64,000 bases of DNA from Vandiemenella viatica (lineage: Eukaryota > Arthropoda > Insecta > Orthoptera > Morabidae): assembly GCA_031002005.1 (NCBI GenBank), contig CM061920.1, positions 53,980,610 to 54,044,609 on the forward strand. Direction: 5' to 3'. The stretch's first letter is position 1; each line of letters begins with the position of its first letter. A program made the position numbers and the translations under genes. Of this stretch, positions 10,651 to 21,714 are shown piece by piece. The notes beneath the pieces are model-generated. The model was not told the origin of the DNA and did no database searches. It was given only the letters and a program-made list of their open reading frames with translations.

Positions 10651-11103
10651 GTGATGGATTAATATGTAACTCGATGAGACAAATAAAAAATGAAGAATAA
10701 AATTTTTTGATATCCTGCTTAGTTTTCGAGATATTCTGTCTCAAATGTGAAATGGTTTTGGTTGAAATTCAGAAGAAAAAATTATTCAAAGTCAAATTTT
10801 ATGATGAATTTTTATTTAAAAAGACGAGACAAATAAAAAATAAAGAGTAAAAGTTTTCGATATTTCACCTAGTTCTCGAGATATACTGTCTCAAAAGTGA
10901 GGTGTCTTGAGTTGAAATGCAGAAAAAAATTTCGCAAAAGTCAAATTTAATGATGGATTCTTATGTAACACGACGAAAAAACTCGATAATAAAGAATAAA
11001 TGTTTTCGATATCTTGCTTAGTTTGGGGGATATACAACATCCAAATTGAGGGGTTTAGGTTTGGATGCAGGCTGGACCAAAAATTAATTCTGTCAAAGCC
11101 ACA
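10651..11103 (+). repeat. Tandem repeat, about 3 units of 150 bp
   Basis: Units start at 10651, 10801 and 10950 with RTGATGRATT, so the spacing is 150 and 149 bp. Each contains GACAAATAAAAAATAAAGAATAAA-like text, then TTTTCGATAT, then CTTAGTTTTCGAGATATACTGTCTC, then GAGGTGTTTTGGTTGAAATGCAGAA. The units differ at many positions, so the array is old. The third unit ends GATGCAGGCTGGACC; a similar block occurs at 58791-58806 (plus) and 58162-58180 (minus), so the unit may belong to a dispersed repeat. Confidence 0.8.
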
Positions 11104-13100
11104 ATGATTACATGGTTGACATGCAGAATGGATATTTCAGTTTTATTACTACCACTTGTGGTTAGTCTGAAATGTGTCCTAGACCAGAAAAAAAGTAAGA
11201 GGACCCACTCTAGGGCTGAGCAACCCAGACATTTTGTAGGCTGGTACCAGAAATAAAATGTTTATTCAGTCACCTTAATGAACATTCTCTTGATCAAGAT
11301 GTGTTGTCTAATTTCACAGCCCTACTTATTAGGACAATTGTAAAAAAATTATCTCTCAGTTAGATTTAGATACGGGGGGGGGGGGGGGAGAATGTTGTAC
11401 AAAAAAAAGAGACTAAATTAGAAACACATTCCCCAAATTGATTTTGTTCAAAGGCCAATAACTTCTTTATTTATGAAGCCCATTTTTATTTCTGCATGAA
11501 CCTGTTTCGACATAAATAGATGAGAAAGATTTCAAAATCGGTAAAAATAGGTATAGACGTATTTACAAACAGAAACAAGTCTTATATGAAGCTTTAAAAA
11601 TAACCTAAGTCAATGGCCTGAAATAGCTATTTAAAAAATTAATAAAACTCACAGCTTCTCACATAACAGTTAATTTCATCATCCATTGTCAGTATAATCA
11701 GCAACGTGACGAAAGAAATTGTAATAGTAAATTCACTGAATCGCGAAGTAAAACACGCCCCTTTAAATCTCATTTTAAACACTCGTTAAAAAATAATGCT
11801 AGTCTATTATGTGCAAAATAGCAAGGTTTGCTGATTTTCTACACTACACCAAGAAAAATTTGATAACAAAGTCATCCCATTGAGAGCTATGACTAAATAT
11901 TTATAGACGTGCTGCAAAGTTTGCGGTGTCTACCTCTCACTTCAATAACGATAATTACAATTCAACTTACTTATGAAATGATATTCCAGGTTCTTTCCTG
12001 TCTGGCCTGTTTGTGCAACCGTACGCAACACAAGCTGGCATTTTTAAACACTTATACACAATACTAAATGAAATAATCACTGCATCTACCACTATGTGAA
12101 CACCTTAATTGTTGGGAAGCGCCATATGGTCGCTGCCGGTACTGCCACCATGCGGGAGAGTTTAGTGCTTGCTTCACCGATTTAACGTCACTTCTCCTCC
12201 ATATAATTCCTTCCTCCATGGTCAGTAACACACTTTTTCCTTTGCCGTTACAATGTTACAATCTATCACACTTCTAACAATAAATTTCCCTCGCTACTGT
12301 TCTACGGCAAGCAACACATTTCTCGATCACGGTTTTACAATTAATATAAGGACAAAATTTCCTTAAAGATACTTCGGATGTCTCTAAAAAGAACCATGGG
12401 GACAATAATTAATCTTTGTATTCCTTAAAGTTCAAAAAAATGTTTAAAAATGAACTTCATCTTAGTTTTAATATATAAATGGAAATATTAGCTATCTCTT
12501 AAAACGACTTACTGTAAGCATTAACAAAACCCACACTAAGAATTCACTACGTGCACAATCGACTTAAAACATCGGCATTAAGTTAAAAATTTTAGACTAG
12601 TCTGATTTTTATAAATTATAAACCTTCACCAACATTAAGACATTTAGTCATTTCGAAGTTTGTAATGAATAAACATAAAATGAAGCCTGCAGTACGCAAT
12701 TCAAACCATGCAACAATCTGCCACACTAGAATTGCTGATTTAGATCAAATATTCAAGAATAAAACTCCAGAAAGAGTGCAAAATTTAATTATAGTTTTAC
12801 TTAATTAATCCCGCTTTTATCTAACAATAATCATACCAAATTAGTTTATAATCTAAGCTAATAAACCCTACAAAATTTAGTTACTAATATGGTACGTTAC
12901 AAATGAAGTTCCCTAGAAGAAAAAAAAAATCACCTAAAGCAATTAGAGATTCATAAACGTTGGTTGAGGTTATGATATGCAATTTTATTTGCCTCAGAAA
13001 ATAATTTTTCATTTCGTATACCTTTAAGAACTATAGAAAACGCGCTTCGACGTATTGATAACATGGCGAGTTATATACCGTTGTAAGGAGAAGTTTATGT
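11104..13100. other. Unannotated AT-rich intergenic DNA
   Basis: No gene or repeat family recognised over about 2 kb. A poly-G run lies at about 11374-11388. Confidence 0.35.
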
Positions 13101-13103
13101 AAG

Positions 13104-13175
13104 AGCAGAGTGGCGCAGTGGAAGCGTGCTGGGCCCATAACCCAGAGGTCCGTGGATCGAAACCACGCTCTGCTA
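13104..13175 (+). tRNA. tRNA-iMet-CAT: Initiator tRNA-Met (CAT)
   Basis: All four arms fold: acceptor AGCAGAG (13104-13110) with CTCTGCT (13168-13174), discriminator A at 13175, anticodon stem CTGGG/CCCAG with loop CCCATAA and anticodon CAT. The initiator marks of eukaryotes are present: A1-T72 end pair, three G-C pairs next to the anticodon loop, and A instead of T at position 54 (loop ATCGAAA). Box A and box B are intact. There is no intron. A TTTTT stretch a few bases downstream (about 13181-13185) can end Pol III transcription. It delivers methionine to start codons. The body is 72 bp and looks functional. Confidence 0.97.
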
Positions 13176-13177
13176 AA

Positions 13178-13190
13178 TATTTTTATTTCT
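13178..13190 (+). terminator. Pol III T-tract terminator of tRNA-iMet
   Basis: TTTTT within ATATTTTTATTTC directly after the tRNA. Confidence 0.7.
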
Positions 13191-14294
13191 TAATTTAGTT
13201 CTTTTTAAATGGTAGAAGTAGCGTTCTATTCAAATGCAAAAAAAATTGTTTGAAAATAGTATTTTTTTAAAATTTAATAATCAATGTCCCAATCTGTTCA
13301 GTAATAACTATCTTGAGCCAATTCCCTAAAGGTCGTAAATATGAAAACACAAACGGAACGAATTACTTTCATTGATTGGTGAAAATTTATTGTCATTTTT
13401 CAGTAAAGCTTAATTCAGCAAATGTTCTTCCTATCTTCATCAAAATTCATTTTTTGTATTATAAATTAATTCTATTTTGCTTCTTATGTTCATATTTCGA
13501 TTGATATTTCGGTGCTTTTATTATTAATAATAATAATATTTAATTAAACTTAATTACACTCTCTGAACAGGCAGTTTAGAGAAAACTGCTGCTGAGTCGG
13601 CATTCTCATTATTATTTTTGGGTGTTTTGTGTATGATGTTTGTCGCTTTGAAATGTAAACATTTAAGAATAAACACAAGGCACATAATTTAGTTCACGGA
13701 GACCAAAATATACTTTCACCCACCGCAAGCCCCTAAGACAACATATTTTTAAATCAAAGCTCCAGTTTAATTACGCTTGAGAATATATTCTGTAGTTGAT
13801 TGTTTCGTAAATACCCACAACTAAGAAGTAACTGATTCAAATACTGCCTTTATCAAATAAAGCGGTAACACATCAAAATATTAATATTACCAACGTAATT
13901 AGTTTCAATAAATTAATTCATTATGGGCTTCTATGTTTACTGTTTTTGAGACAAGAAAATATATAAGATAAAATATTAAGGACTGTGTGTCAGACAAAAT
14001 CTCCTGGTGGTTGCATCACATCTCCTGATGTTGACTCATGATGAAAACAGCCCTGAGTAACGATTCATAATTAAAACCAGAAAAGCGCATAGAACAGGAA
14101 GTTCGCAATACGCAGCCTTTTCAACCCCGCAGATTAGAAAATTGGTGGTTTAGCGGGGCATCCCCAAAACCGTCATAAATTTTTGACATTTTGATAATAA
14201 ATGCAAAAGTGATCGTCCAAGGTCACTAAGATGGGAACCCTAACCGCGCGAAGTTTAAAATCACTTGTCCGGATTTTTTATGATCAGGGTTTTT
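13191..14294. other. Unannotated AT-rich DNA
   Basis: Contains an AAT-rich stretch near 13523-13545. No gene or repeat family recognised. Confidence 0.3.
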
Positions 14295-14430
14295 CGCCTC
14301 GTTGACGCAGAGGTCACTGGAATCAGCAGACAGTTATTAGAGACTAGGAAAAGGGAGGAAACCATCCCCACACTCTCATGGTGTGATTACGGGAAACCAT
14401 GGAAAACCGAAATCTGATGGTCAGTAGCGG
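14295..14430 (-). repeat. SINE-A remnant, very diverged
   Basis: Minus-strand text of the SINE-A body survives: GGGAAACCATGGAAAACCGAAATCTG (about 14391-14416) and GGAAACCATCCC (14357-14368). The tRNA-like head is gone. Confidence 0.5.
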
Positions 14431-14454
14431 TAAAGTTCTTATTCAAACTGGGAA

Positions 14455-14600
14455 CAATATTCTCGGGAGCCTCCCCGTCAGGCCAGATGGCGACCTTTTT
14501 CTTTTTTAGCTCTGCTGCTGCCCCGGACGACGAAAACCAAGGGCCTCTTCTTCACATTTGAATCGGGCCCCGCGCTGTTTTAATCCGGTCCTCATGAGCT
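14455..14600. repeat. Fragment related to the hAT MITE at 26891-27282
   Basis: Shares CAGGCCAGATGGCGACCTTTTT and GGGCCTC/GGGCCCC blocks with the inside of the element at 26891. No ends are seen. Confidence 0.4.
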
Positions 14601-14609
14601 CCAGAGCAT

Positions 14610-15400
14610 AAAGCGGCCTGTAGACGATCAAATTGTTTGTCAAATTTTACGTGTTTGTCAAATTATTTGATAGTCTGCGGCACTATCTGGAGCGTTTGTC
14701 AAACAATGTACGTGTTTGAAGTGTTTCATAGAAATTTTTGATCGACGACGTGTTTGCAAGTGTTTCATTTATTGCTTCGCAAGTTTCAATGATAATTTCA
14801 GTCAATGGCCGGGGTGCAATGCAGGCTTGAAATATTAAATCTTCAAAATAAGGGCCATTAGCTAGGTACCTCAAAGGTTATTGATAACTTTTGAGTAGGT
14901 GGTATAGATTTGCTCATTCACGGTTCCAATTTTTTTTAATACGAGGACATAGGATTATAATAATTCTTCCAAAGTTTTATGGTCCTTGCATAGGAAGTTA
15001 GTGTAATAATCTAGTTCTGTACGTAATATTTCCCACTATATTTTTTGTGGGTATATTATTCTCTTAATTTCAACCACTCTCTAGAGCAGTGTTTAACTAC
15101 CGACAATGGGCAACAACGACCAATATTCATGAGATAGCCAGACCGCCATTACGAAAGTCTTGTCGCGAACCCCCTACGATCAACTGGCGTACCCCTAGGG
15201 GTTCGCGTACCCCACTTTGAGAAACACTGCTCTAGCGCACAGTTCTTTATTACCGACTGAAGCACGGATAAGGAAAAAACCGAACCTACAGACAAATTTG
15301 TTTGATCTTTTGTTTAAGCGTTTGCGATTTTGTTTGGTGAAAACGTGAATTCTTGATCAGCAAATTTGTCAAATAAATATGTGCATTTACAAACCACTTA
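14610..15400. repeat. Possible degraded DNA transposon rich in TTTGTCAAAT motifs
   Basis: Motifs of the kind GATCAAATTGTTTGTCAAAT recur near 14627-14720 and, in inverted form, near 15283-15380. A 63-residue minus-strand frame (14874-14683, MRYLANGPYFEDLIF...) lies between them. I do not recognise that frame. A Harbinger-type origin is possible but unproven. A hAT MITE (15087-15229) is inserted in it. Confidence 0.25.
15087..15229. mobile_element. Short hAT MITE, 143 bp
   Basis: Inverted ends CAGTGTTT (15087) and AAACACTG (ending 15229), flanked by CTCTAGAG (15079-15086) and CTCTAGCG (15230-15237), a 7/8 match. The right part reads CAGTGTTTCTCAAAGTGGGG inward, a common hAT end type. Confidence 0.75.
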
Positions 15401-15438
15401 AAAAAAAGGTATAGCTGAACACATATGTTACTTCCTTA

Positions 15439-15848
15439 GTGGTAGTCCATTAATGACGTGAGGTGTTTTTCCGGATCCCCCCACCCCCTCTGGTGAGACT
15501 AAGTGAGATTTGGACAGACCCCCCCCTCTAAAATGACCTGAGATTTTAACTGAGACCCCCACCCTACCAATCGACCTCGCAACTTTTGGAGAGCTTTTTT
15601 TTAGGTCTCATGGTCCGAAGATCTGATATACCCCCCTTAAGGTCGGTCTTGGGACCAGAACCCCCGCAAAATCGACTTTCGCGTCACTTGCAGACTTTTT
15701 TTTTAGCTCTACAATTCTACAAAATTTTCAAAACCTCATGTGAGATTTCCCTTGAACCCCCCCACCCCCCTTCCCCTTGGTGAGGTTTCGTGAGATTTCA
15801 CCGGACCGCCCCCCCTTATTTCACATCACGTCATTAATGGGCGCCCCC
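15439..15848. mobile_element. F1 MITE (Harbinger-like), 410 bp
   Basis: Family F1 has ends like GGGGGCGTCCATAAATTACG followed by TGAGGTG, blocks AATCTCACCAGAGGG, long C or G runs and a central CTTTTTTTTAGCTCT. This copy is flanked by TTA at 15436-15438 and 15849-15851. It has no coding capacity. A TTA/TAA 3-bp duplication points to PIF/Harbinger mobilisation. Confidence 0.75.
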
Positions 15849-15882
15849 TTACATCAATTTCAAAATTCCTGTAAGATTGTTA

Positions 15883-16240
15883 CGGAGCGTCCATAAACTA
15901 CGTGACTCGGTCTATTTTGGGGGGGGGGGGGGGGGACCGAGCCAAGTCAGGTGGCTTTCCATTTATATTATTTGTTACTGTTAGAAAAGGCACAGAATAT
16001 ACAACAGCATGTAAATATTTATTTTCGTCATTTAATTATCTCCGCATGTAATTTACGTTTCGGTAGTTTGACAAAAGAAAATAGTACAATATGTCTTCTG
16101 GAATGAATGGGGAAACAATTACGTATCACACGGGAGGGGGGGAGGGGGGAGGCGGAAGATTATGAAGCCATGTCAGGGTACGTGGGGGGGAGGGGGTCAC
16201 AGGAGGCCAAAATGGAGTTACGTAGTTTATGGACGATCCC
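15883..16240. mobile_element. F2 MITE (Harbinger-like), 358 bp
   Basis: Family F2 has ends like GGAGCGTCCATAAACTACGT and inner text ACAATATGTCTTCTGGAAT. Flanks are TTA at 15880-15882 and 16241-16243. G runs lie at about 15919-15935 and 16131-16200. It lies 34 bp from an F1 copy; the F1 and F2 ends share CGTNCATAAANTACGTG, so the families are related. Confidence 0.75.
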
Positions 16241-16269
16241 TTAGCAGTTTTGATGCTGAGACCTTAGTC

Positions 16270-16882
16270 CAGAGGTCCCCAAATTTGTTATTCCGTCGAA
16301 CTCTTCATTGGACATTTGCCTTCTTATCGACCCACAGATTAAAAACATTAAATAATTTTTGGCATTTCTAATGCTAAGCAATAAGGAGACCTGCATAACA
16401 ACTCAACGAAATAATTTACAGTTTCTATATGTTAAAAAACCACCCAATAACATTACCAGAAAAGGGAGTCCACTGTTGTTATAATCAGAAAAATTATGAA
16501 AAAATTAGGGATAGATGGAATACATTTTTAATAAACTTCTGCCAAATAGAACAGATGGTTCATGCACTGTTTCAACTTGTCACATAGCGATGGATCCACA
16601 TTACTAACTAACTCTTCAGATTAGCCCGGCGCACTATCACCTCTTGACAACCATCTTACCTCAGGGTGCAAAAGTAATTGTTTGGAAGTCTTATCATTTA
16701 CTTTACAAACTTCGAAAACAGACGGGAATTGAGAGGATGAGATTTAGTTTTATTTATTGACCTGATTTTTATTGGAATATTCCTATTTTTCTCACGCAGT
16801 TTTTAGTAGTCTTTAGTAGTAATCGACCCCCGTGAATTAATCGACCCCTGGAGAACCGCTATCGACCTCTTGGGGGCCGCTG
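16270..16882 (-). mobile_element. Deletion-type hAT element, relative of the one at 39428-45008
   Basis: Ends CAGAGGTCCCCAAA (16270) and, inward from the right, CAGCGGCCCCCAAG. The right 140 bp matches, inverted, the first 160 bp of the hAT at 39428 (GTTCTCCAGGGGTCGATTAAT, GGGAATATTCCAATAAAAAT). Flanks CCTTAGTC and CTTTAGAC agree at 6 of 8. It has no transposase, so it would be non-autonomous. Confidence 0.7.
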
Positions 16883-17765
16883 CTTTAGACGGTGCAGGAC
16901 TGAGAGAGAAGTTTGTTTCACTGTAGAAATGATACTAGAAAGAGTTAAGCGTCGGCGTTTGTATTAGCTGGAGGGGTGCTGCATAACTCTCAACTTGGAA
17001 CTCGTTGTATTCACTCGAGCTGGAGTGGTTAGATCCGATCCAGCGAATTATCCATCTAGCCCAGTTCGAGGTCAACGCCAGTCAATCTTGCCGACATTGT
17101 CTGCATATCATGCGGGCCCACCTAGCAGGAGGGGGCTGTTGTGTTTCGTGGAGAGAGTGTGAACGACAAGAGGTTCCAAGTGAACAAAACCCACCCGGCG
17201 GCACCTATTGAGGCCCAAGTGGCTGTCGGCAGGAGGTCCTGCACAATGCCTGGGAACAGAATCGACTCCTGCTGGGACCAGAAGGCAGGGCCGGTACTCA
17301 AGAAATGTCACCCCAGACTCCTCTGGCAAACACCGTGCCTAGTCCAGAACACCCATCTCGCAGGCAAACCTCAACTCCGATAGCAACACGAATGGGTTGT
17401 CTCGCTCATACGGTACATCAGTTCAGTATCATATATATTCTTCTCTTCGATATCGGCCATCTAAGGTTCCCGTGCATTCATTTCAATGTTTTTTTTTCTT
17501 AACTTCCTTGAAGGACAAAAGTAATAACCGTGAAAGTCGCGCGTATGAGACAGTTCACAGCCAAACCGCTAGATAGCAGCAGCACATATCACAGAGATAT
17601 TAATAAACTGCTTCACTGGCGTCCACTTTTGTTACGTATCTATTACACTAAATAAACAACTGCTACAAATTCTTCTTTCATCCTATTACAAACCACCAAC
17701 CTCACTATACATCGTATTCGCGAAATTTTCTCACTGATTATCTAGTCGATACTTATATCATGACT
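16883..17765. other. Unannotated DNA
   Basis: A relatively GC-rich part at 17000-17400 has short frames on both strands, none recognisable. Confidence 0.3.
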
Positions 17766-17769
17766 ACTG

Positions 17770-18400
17770 ATGATACAGGTCGAATAAGAAGTTCGGCTGA
17801 TTAAAAATTCAGCGCGAATTGGACGTTATTTCGGCATGGTGCTATCAATGGAAACTTACGCCAAACAGCAAAAACCACACGACAATGTGCATAACGTACA
17901 AAAAGTATCCTGTTGTTCAGGAGTACAAAATGAATAGGTCGGCTATTGATATGATTGATTCTCTGAATTATTTGGGCATAAACGTACAAAGCGACATGAG
18001 CTTCGATCGCAGGTAGAGGTAATTCTTGGATGTGATTCATAGGTCGAATTTTGAAGAATTGTAATGCACAAGCAAAAGAGATAGCGTACGAAGCTCTCGT
18101 GCTTCTACATTTGGACTACTGTTGTGCCGTTTCGTATCCATATCGTAAGGGATCGCTTGAATTTATTGGCAAACATGCAAACTACTCCTTTCATTTACGA
18201 ATGTCATAAAGTACTTCGTCCACCAGCCTATTTGCGTCGTAATTACAGGAGAGATAAGATTAGAGTAATAAGGTGCCACGCTAATGCTTATACGATTTCT
18301 TTCTTCCCTCGTGCTATTCCGGTTTGGAATGTACAGAGTTTTGTGAATTGCAGAATATAGGTGTAAATACAGACATATGGTTCACTGTATCTAGTAACAA
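17770..18400 (+). pseudogene. LINE-Z fragment: reverse transcriptase C-terminal region
   Basis: Plus-strand frames read VISAWCYQWKLTPNSKN, then IDMIDSLNYLGINVQSDMSF (17820-18010), and after frameshifts CHKVLRPPAYLRRNYRRDKI and ISFFPRAIPVWN (18200-18335). This is the post-catalytic part of a jockey/R1-type non-LTR retrotransposon. The same text, diverged, occurs at 33290-34660 and 48100-49325 on the minus strand. It has no poly-A or duplication that I can see. Confidence 0.7.
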
Positions 18401-18445
18401 ACTGTTAGATATAACCACTTGCTATAATCTCTTTTTTAATTTAAA

Positions 18446-18692
18446 GACCGAGCGTGGTGGGTGAACGGTTAAAGTTCTGGCCTCGCATTCGGGAGGACGC
18501 GGGTTCGAATCCCCGTCCCATCCAGATTTGAGTTTTCCATCGTTTCCCCAAATCACTCCAGGCGAATGCCGGGATGCTTCCTTCAAGAAGGCCATGGCTG
18601 AATTCCTTCCCGTTTCTTGTCCCGAATCCCATCCCGCCTCTAATAACTTTAGCCGTCGACGAGGCGTAAAGCCGTAAGAGAAAAAAAATAAA
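18446..18692 (+). repeat. SINE-A, full length
   Basis: Head GACCGAGCGTGGTGGGTGAACGG, box B GGTTCGAATCC, 3' end GTCGACGAGGCGTAAAGCC. Flanks AATTTAAAG (18438-18446) and AAATTAAAG (18693-18701) form an imperfect target duplication. Confidence 0.9.
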
Positions 18693-18701
18693 AAATTAAA
18701 G

Positions 18702-19216
18702 TTTAATTTGATCACGACGAGATCTATATTTTCACCAGAGTTCATCTTATGTCTCTTTAAGTAGCTATCATGATGTGACAGGATAAATGAGAAAAGCAAT
18801 AAATATTCATGGATTCAAAGTAAATTGAAATACACTAGTGCAATCCTGCTGTTCCGACATTACTGTCAAAATGTTTAGGTTTTTTTTTTGTATGCGTTCG
18901 TCATGGAATACGGACAGAGTACGGTATTTTACATAATATGAATACAGTTGTCTCAGAATCTCAAGTTTTGTCATCTGAAGTTTGTAATAAAACTGAAATC
19001 CGAGTTTTATGGCTCTACATTGGTTCTATAATTGGCATTTACTTGTGAAGTTCGTATGTGAGACTATCACACAAAGTCCTGTTGGTAGCATCTTTCGACG
19101 TTAAGGTACTTTCAGAATCGTGTTTGCTTTAGACGTCCATATGTCTGACCTTTTTTTCTTTTTTATTGGAAGTAAACAGGAGTACTGTTTTGCTTATGTC
19201 TTTACACCCCATGGAC
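18702..19216. other. Unannotated DNA
   Basis: No feature recognised. Confidence 0.3.
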
Positions 19217-19410
19217 TTCAGAGTCATTAAAGACGGGAGAGGATTAGGGTAAGGAATTCACCACGGCCTTTTGAAGGAACCACCCACGCTTTCGGCTAGA
19301 ATGATTTAGGGAAACTATGGAAATCTGGATGGCCGAGCAGAGATTTGATCCCGCGTCCTTCCGAATGCGAAGCCGGAGCGTTACCGCTCACCCACCAGGA
19401 CACCTGTAAG
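19217..19410 (-). repeat. SINE-A, diverged
   Basis: Minus-strand copy: GTCATTAAAGACGGGAGAGG at the tail side, GGAAACTATGGAAATCTGGATGG in the body and a mutated head ending near 19410. Confidence 0.75.
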
Positions 19411-19458
19411 TCAAGGCTTCCACGTTCCGTTTACTTGAACACCAGTATTATTTAAGTA

Positions 19459-19560
19459 ATAATTAGCTTTTGCCGACGACATCGTGTTTGTCAAGAATTT
19501 TGAAGGATTTTATGTTTTGCACGAAACTTTAAATATTTCCAGGATAAAAAGTGGGATATG
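19459..19560 (+). pseudogene. Tiny reverse transcriptase scrap with AFADD box
   Basis: A short open stretch reads LAFADDIVFVKNFEGFYVLH. AFADD is the catalytic motif of reverse transcriptases and DIVFV is a usual continuation in RTE-like LINEs. It is cut on both sides. Confidence 0.55.
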
Positions 19561-19822
19561 TTACTCCCTGCCAAATCAGCAACCCGCCTGTGAAAACCCT
19601 GTCAAAATCGGTCCACAAACTAAATGTGTTGCATATAAATTATTTATATTTGTTAATAGCTGAAAAAGTTGGAAAATATATCGTACTCCAGAAGACTACT
19701 CAAGAACATTTTAGTGCATTCAATAACATGCAAGTATATTTTTTAGAACACTTTGGTCCAAATATGAAATTGTCCTAGGTCGACAACTTTCAACTACCAC
19801 ATCTCCTACACCCCCACAGTTA

Positions 19823-20228
19823 GGGGGCGTACATAAATTACGAAAAGTGAAATAGGGGAGGGGGGGTCCGGTGAAACCTCGTCAAATCTCACTAAGGGGG
19901 AAGGGGGTGGGGTCAACAGAAATCTCACGTGAGGTTTTGGAAATTTTTGTTGGATTGCAGAACCAAAAAAAAAGTCTACAAATGACACGAAAGTCGATTT
20001 TAGGGGGGTATTTCGTCGAAAAGTGGGGGTGTAACCGGCTTTGGAAGTGTGGTACCTAACAAAAAAGGTTTCAAAAAGTTGCGAGGGTGATTTCTAGGGG
20101 GGGGGGGGGATCCTCACGGACTAGAACTCACCAGAGAGTGGGGGGGATGGACCAGATCTCACGAAGTCTCACCAGAGGGGAGGGGGAGAAATGCGGAAAA
20201 ACACCTCACGTAATTTATGGATGACCTC
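19823..20228. mobile_element. F1 MITE, 406 bp
   Basis: Left end GGGGGCGTACATAAATTACG, right end CGTAATTTATGGATGACCTC, TTA flanks at 19820-19822 and 20229-20231. The same inner blocks as other F1 copies (AAATCTCACTAAGGGGG, AAAAAAAAGTCTACAAATGACACG). Confidence 0.8.
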
Positions 20229-20231
20229 TTA

Positions 20232-20487
20232 CCGATATGAAACCATCATAGTGCACGATGGGAGACTCCATACTACTACCACACACAAACATCAGTGTTC
20301 TGTGCTGGATGCTTTTGTCTGCAAACTGAAATATAGGGACACAATATATATATATATACGTTTGTCAGTCTTATGAGGAAGAAAAATGTTTTTAACGGGT
20401 GGAGTGAAAATCCAGCTCGTGTAAAAATATATATATATATAATACAGCGTTTGGACTGCGCGCCCATTTATCCAACTTTGCTCCTAA
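20232..20487. other. Intergenic DNA with two (TA)n tracts
   Basis: (TA)n at about 20344-20357 and 20427-20442. No gene seen. Confidence 0.35.
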
Positions 20488-20605
20488 ATTTTTTTGGACA
20501 CTGTAGCGAGGACAACACAGGACAAATACTACACTTAATTAAAACGAATCATGGCCGGGGCCGGACTCGAACCGACGACCCTACACTGCCAGGACAGACA
20601 AGAAT
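20488..20605 (-). repeat. SINE-B, head and part of body
   Basis: On the minus strand: tRNA-like head with box B GGTTCGAGTCC, then TTGTCCTGTGTT-type body. SINE-B is a second tRNA-derived family with a head like GCCGGCCTCGGTAGCG and the body TTAAGTGTTGTGTGTGTTAA. The copy is incomplete. Confidence 0.7.
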
Positions 20606-21581
20606 TTGTTGGCCTACTTAAAACGAGCTTAGGTGAGAATTACCTGATTGGCCGCTGGGGCTGTATTGATCGCGCGTGTGTTACTGGAGGCAATAATAAG
20701 AAGAGGGAGGTGGGGGGGGGGGGGAGCGAGAGCGCTGCGTCGGTTTATTGGAGGCTGCACGCATATTAACAAAAGGAACGGCAGGCAGGAACCAAGTGGA
20801 GAGGAAGAAAAGAATGTCCGCGCGTCATTGGACCTGCTTTCAGCGTAATGAGAACAACCGCCGCATCGCGTTTTGTCTTCTTTGTGATGCGTGTCTCCCG
20901 AACAGTAACAGACAAGGAAGGCGTGCCGCATTATTTAGGCGAACGGCGCGCGAGTGTTTTCCCGCTTTAAAAGGGCTAATTGGGCTCGACGAAGAACGGG
21001 TACGCAAGATTTCATTCTAATCTTTTATTCCTGCAGCAGCGTATTTGTGAATGTAGTGAATTCAGTACATAAAGGGGAAATCGTCAACAAAAGATATTCA
21101 TTCACGAGCGTTGGTTTAACCACATATCGTACGTTCACTTTTTTCTCTGGCCGGCCTGTGCAACATTTGAGACACTGCTTCGCAAATCAGTCTTGCGTAT
21201 TAAGGAAACGACAGCTGACGCGACTTCCGTCGTAGATCAAATATTATCTCGTGTGACTGGAAACTTTTCCGGCATTCGCGAGTGTGCAGCCGTTCGACAC
21301 CTGGCTCTGCTGTCTTCATCAGGTGTCAAGTAGCGTCGTGATGTTATACGCTTGCTGTGACTGCTTACATTGCCTACGACACCCGGCTACACACCCGAGA
21401 AGATTACATTGAAAGACTGTCTTCTACTTTGAGATAACATGTGTATGAGTGTTGGAATGGCCAAAATGTCGCGGGACGCAGTGACGAATTAACAGGTGCT
21501 GCGATACGGCAACAGTGTTTAACGATAGCCTTTTTTCTTTTAAAATCAGCAGAAAAAAACTAGATGAAAATTACGGATTGC
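20606..21581. other. Unannotated, locally CpG-rich DNA
   Basis: 20800-21010 is rich in CG, unlike its surroundings. Overlapping open frames on both strands look like composition effects. No domain seen. Confidence 0.3.
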
Positions 21582-21714
21582 TATTTTTTTTTAATGGCGT
21601 TATGCCTCGTCGACGTTTCGAGGTCATTACAGGCAGGAGTGGATTGGAGAGTAGGAACGGCCATGACTATTTCAAGGAACCATCCCGGCATTCGCCTGAA
21701 GTGAGTTTGGGAAA

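Noticed and set aside
20648..21020. CpG-rich patch as a promoter or first exon
   Set aside because: No TATA, initiator or downstream open frame with a domain. Composition alone is not enough.
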